Positions 16,401 through 16,805 of a stretch of DNA of 16,805 bases are shown here, piece after piece. Origin of the DNA: Bacteroidota bacterium. GTDB lineage: Bacteria > Bacteroidota > Ignavibacteria > Kryptoniales > JAKASW01. Positions within the stretch are counted from its first letter, which is position 1. Every line of letters begins with the position of its first letter. The stretch spans positions 1-16,805 of the forward strand of contig JAJYJD010000047.1 of the NCBI GenBank assembly GCA_021789755.1, in the 5' to 3' direction. A model generated the notes under the pieces. It did no database searches, was not told the DNA's origin, and was given only the letters and a program-made list of their open reading frames with translations. Position numbers and translations under genes: made by a program.

Positions 16401-16579
16401 TCCGCCGTGTTGAACCCTCCCTGGCCGTGGAGCTGGAGGATTTTTTCGTCAAGCGTCATCTTTGCGAGGAGGGAATCGACCCGCTGATCCAGAGTCTGAG
16501 CCCGCAACGTGCCGGCAACGAACAAAATCAAAACCGAGAAGACGGGAAGATAAAGAAAACGCGAAGTTTTTCGACCCAT
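13463..16579 (-). CDS. Surface GH3 beta-glucosidase-type enzyme with CARDB, F5/8C and T9SS sorting domains
   Basis: This 1038-residue retaining exo-glycosidase is probably cell-surface attached. Residues 1-27 are the signal peptide (GTLRA before Gln). The GH3 N-terminal barrel (~30-315) carries DGPHG (Asp73), RDPRYGRSPESGGEDSYL (129-146), AKHY (Lys168-His169) and VISDWG with nucleophile Asp247. The GH3 C-terminal domain (~333-563) carries QEGEGFDR, with Glu437 the acid/base candidate. A GH3-type Fn3-like domain follows at ~595-670 (DEVAELYLS, VKQLEGFKRV). Then come a CARDB-like adhesion/linker domain at ~688-802, an F5/8 type C (CBM32-like) domain at ~811-935 (AVDGNLGTRWSS, WLKVDLGG) and a T9SS type-A sorting domain at ~958-1038 (NFPNPFNPTTTI ... 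GVYFYRL ... KKMLMLK). Plain GH3 enzymes of this type end near residue 700, so about 350 residues are accessory. It is the first recognised gene of the block, and shared motifs A and B lie upstream. Exact linkage specificity is unknown. Confidence 0.93.
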   Translation of the reverse strand: MGRKTSRFLYLPVFSVLILFVAGTLRAQTLDQRVDSLLAKMTLDEKILQLHGQGGFNTADNIRLRIPGFQLYDGPHGVRYGNATSFPVSIGMAATWDVDLIREVGVALGQEFRGKGFHQMLGPSMDICRDPRYGRSPESGGEDSYLCARITTSLIKGVQSTGCIATAKHYNANGKEDNRTNNNISISQRMLMEEYGLNFRTAVQEGGVMCVMNAYNLINGQKCAENYNLLTGILRDQWGFPFYVISDWGSIWNTANAVNAGCTIDMGDTQYQDNLLNAVNAGSVSVATIDNAVRDELKTKALAGMLDYYLPGNPGDVNSVGHQQLCLQAGRESLVLLKNDGSILPLDKDSVTTVAVIGPSAAVCQTDASGSSWVTPFYSVSPLQGIQNKIGSSKVVYAKGCDINSSDTTGFAAALSAAAAADYIIYVGGLDGTQEGEGFDRVGGSINLPGEQETLINRLASVNRNLVCVIESGGICGVDGCLGSMRGLIYGFYPGQEGGNAIADVIFGDYNPEGKLPVTMPKSDSQLPPYTLSYDNEYGAGYRWFDQMGYIPEFAFGFGLSYTTFSYGNIVVTPSSVAAGQNITVSVDITNTGSRAGDEVAELYLSHTSSVGLWMPVKQLEGFKRVTLNPGEMKTVTFTLTNDNLYYYDTTSSSYKVDPGKYTVKVGGSSDSLPMSGSFDITSAPPKPDLVITNIKWFPRFPVKGDKVVFLAMVKNQGTGPSPSGAAEKVNFYVDGNEVSRAVTSKESIPAGGMALVCADTGVGSAINSWNADQIGNFAVKAVVNADNSIDELINDDNTCEDTVAVIPKPPVNLALLKTATASSVESNSYPPSYAVDGNLGTRWSSQFADPQWLKVDLGGVYNIDHVTISWEAAYATEYEVLVSEDGSNWQVAQHVTNGTGGLSVLPVSLTGRYVTVYGLHRATQYGYSIYELGVYSLDSTTGVTESVETPDRYLLDDNFPNPFNPTTTISYRLPIAGHVVLDVYDVLGRKVFTLVDGRENAGCYSVKFDGSKLASGVYFYRLTSGGYSSVKKMLMLK
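13668..13700 (-). repeat. Repeat copy 2: sorting-domain coding segment
   Basis: This is the partner of 7637-7669, with one mismatch in 33 bases. It encodes NPFNPTTTI of the GH3 enzyme's sorting domain. Confidence 0.85.
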
Positions 16580-16614
16580 GACCTACATCTCTTTGTTTGA
16601 ATACTTATAAGCGG

Positions 16615-16634
16615 TTCACAAACGGTGCCAACCG
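16615..16634 (-). promoter_or_regulatory. Shared upstream motif B, GH3 copy
   Basis: The plus strand reads TTCACAAACGGTGCCAACCG, 36 bases upstream of the GH3 start; compare 11735-11756. Here an extra CGGTT at 16612-16616 mirrors AACCG at 16630-16634. The distance to motif A is 87 bases, against 86 in the symporter copy. Confidence 0.5.
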
Positions 16635-16701
16635 AACGGGAATCAGAGAGGGCAAAATCTTCGCATCCGCGCCGATATGAAGGTCAAATCTGGGGTTCCC
16701 A

Positions 16702-16718
16702 TTATCGGATTGATAAAA
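16702..16718. promoter_or_regulatory. Palindromic operator-like motif A, GH3 copy
   Basis: This is an identical copy of TTATCGGATTGATAAAA with the TTATC-N5-GATAA palindrome, 123 bases upstream of the GH3 start codon, in the 226-base gene-free right edge. Nothing else in that stretch is identifiable apart from motif B and a short open frame at the extreme right. Confidence 0.7.
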
Positions 16719-16750
16719 GCCCTTTTATTATTTTGTGAAACTCTCACGCG

Positions 16751-16805
16751 ATGGAGGCGAAATCCTTTCTCGGAATCGCAGAAAAGGGGGGAATGTCACG
16801 TCGAA
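16751..16805 (+). other. Possible start of a divergent gene at the right edge
   Basis: On the plus strand ATG 16751 opens a frame (MEAKSFLGIAEKGGMSRR) that stays open to the window end. An internal ATG at 16793 follows an AAGGGGGG run. Only 18 codons are visible, so this may be chance. If real, motif A would lie between two divergent genes. Confidence 0.2.

Noticed and set aside
1..16805. CRISPR arrays, tRNA/rRNA genes, transposases, integrases or attachment sites
   Set aside because: I saw no regular short repeats, cloverleaf-like genes, terminal inverted repeats with transposase frames, or recombinase motifs on either strand.

Overview
The window reads as a chromosomal carbohydrate-uptake and degradation locus from a bacterium of the Bacteroidota/Ignavibacteriota side of the FCB group. 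This rests on three things. Two proteins end in canonical type IX secretion (T9SS) type-A sorting domains (NPFNPTTTI ... GVYFY ... KKMMLIK). There is a PorV/PorQ-family outer-membrane protein. There is also a TonB-dependent receptor with an N-terminal carboxypeptidase-regulatory-like domain, preceding a large secreted protein with a PNPY/FlgD-like tail, a combination I associate with Ignavibacteria and relatives rather than with gut Bacteroides. The lineage is inferred from gene content only.

All recognised genes lie on the minus strand and read from the right edge to the left edge. In transcription order they are: a 1038-aa surface glycoside hydrolase family 3 (GH3) enzyme with CARDB, F5/8C and T9SS domains (16579-13463); a GH30 enzyme (about 13356-11914); a 207-base promoter-bearing gap; an SGLT-like Na+/sugar symporter (11706-10075); an 856-aa non-catalytic, multi-domain glycan-binding-type T9SS protein (10002-7432); a strong intrinsic terminator (about 7405-7378); and then a tight cluster of a TonB-dependent receptor (7325-4554), a 1043-aa secreted protein (4529-1398) and a PorV/PorQ-like barrel (1385-351). 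The start of an Asp-box (BNR) repeat protein (285-1) runs off the left edge. No tRNA, rRNA, insertion sequence, integrase or CRISPR array is visible. No gene-free stretch exceeds 300 bases; the longest is the 226 bases at the right edge.

The genes make functional sense together. The receptor, with its two outer-membrane partners, would import oligosaccharides. The surface GH3 and the 856-aa protein would bind and trim glycan outside the cell. The GH30, which has a signal peptide but no sorting domain, would cut in the periplasm. The symporter would take the released monosaccharide across the inner membrane. GH30 (closest by motif to the glucosylceramidase/beta-1,6-glucanase branch) plus GH3 suggests a beta-glucan, possibly beta-1,6-linked, as substrate. 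No SusD is present, so the locus resembles a polysaccharide utilization locus with a different outer-membrane partner set.

The most noteworthy non-coding signal is an identical 17-base element containing the palindrome TTATC-N5-GATAA. It lies 115-123 bases upstream of both the GH3 and the symporter start codons. A second shared motif (TTCAYAAACGGTGCC..AACCG) sits 86-87 bases closer to the gene in both cases. This ties the two transcription units to one unseen regulator.
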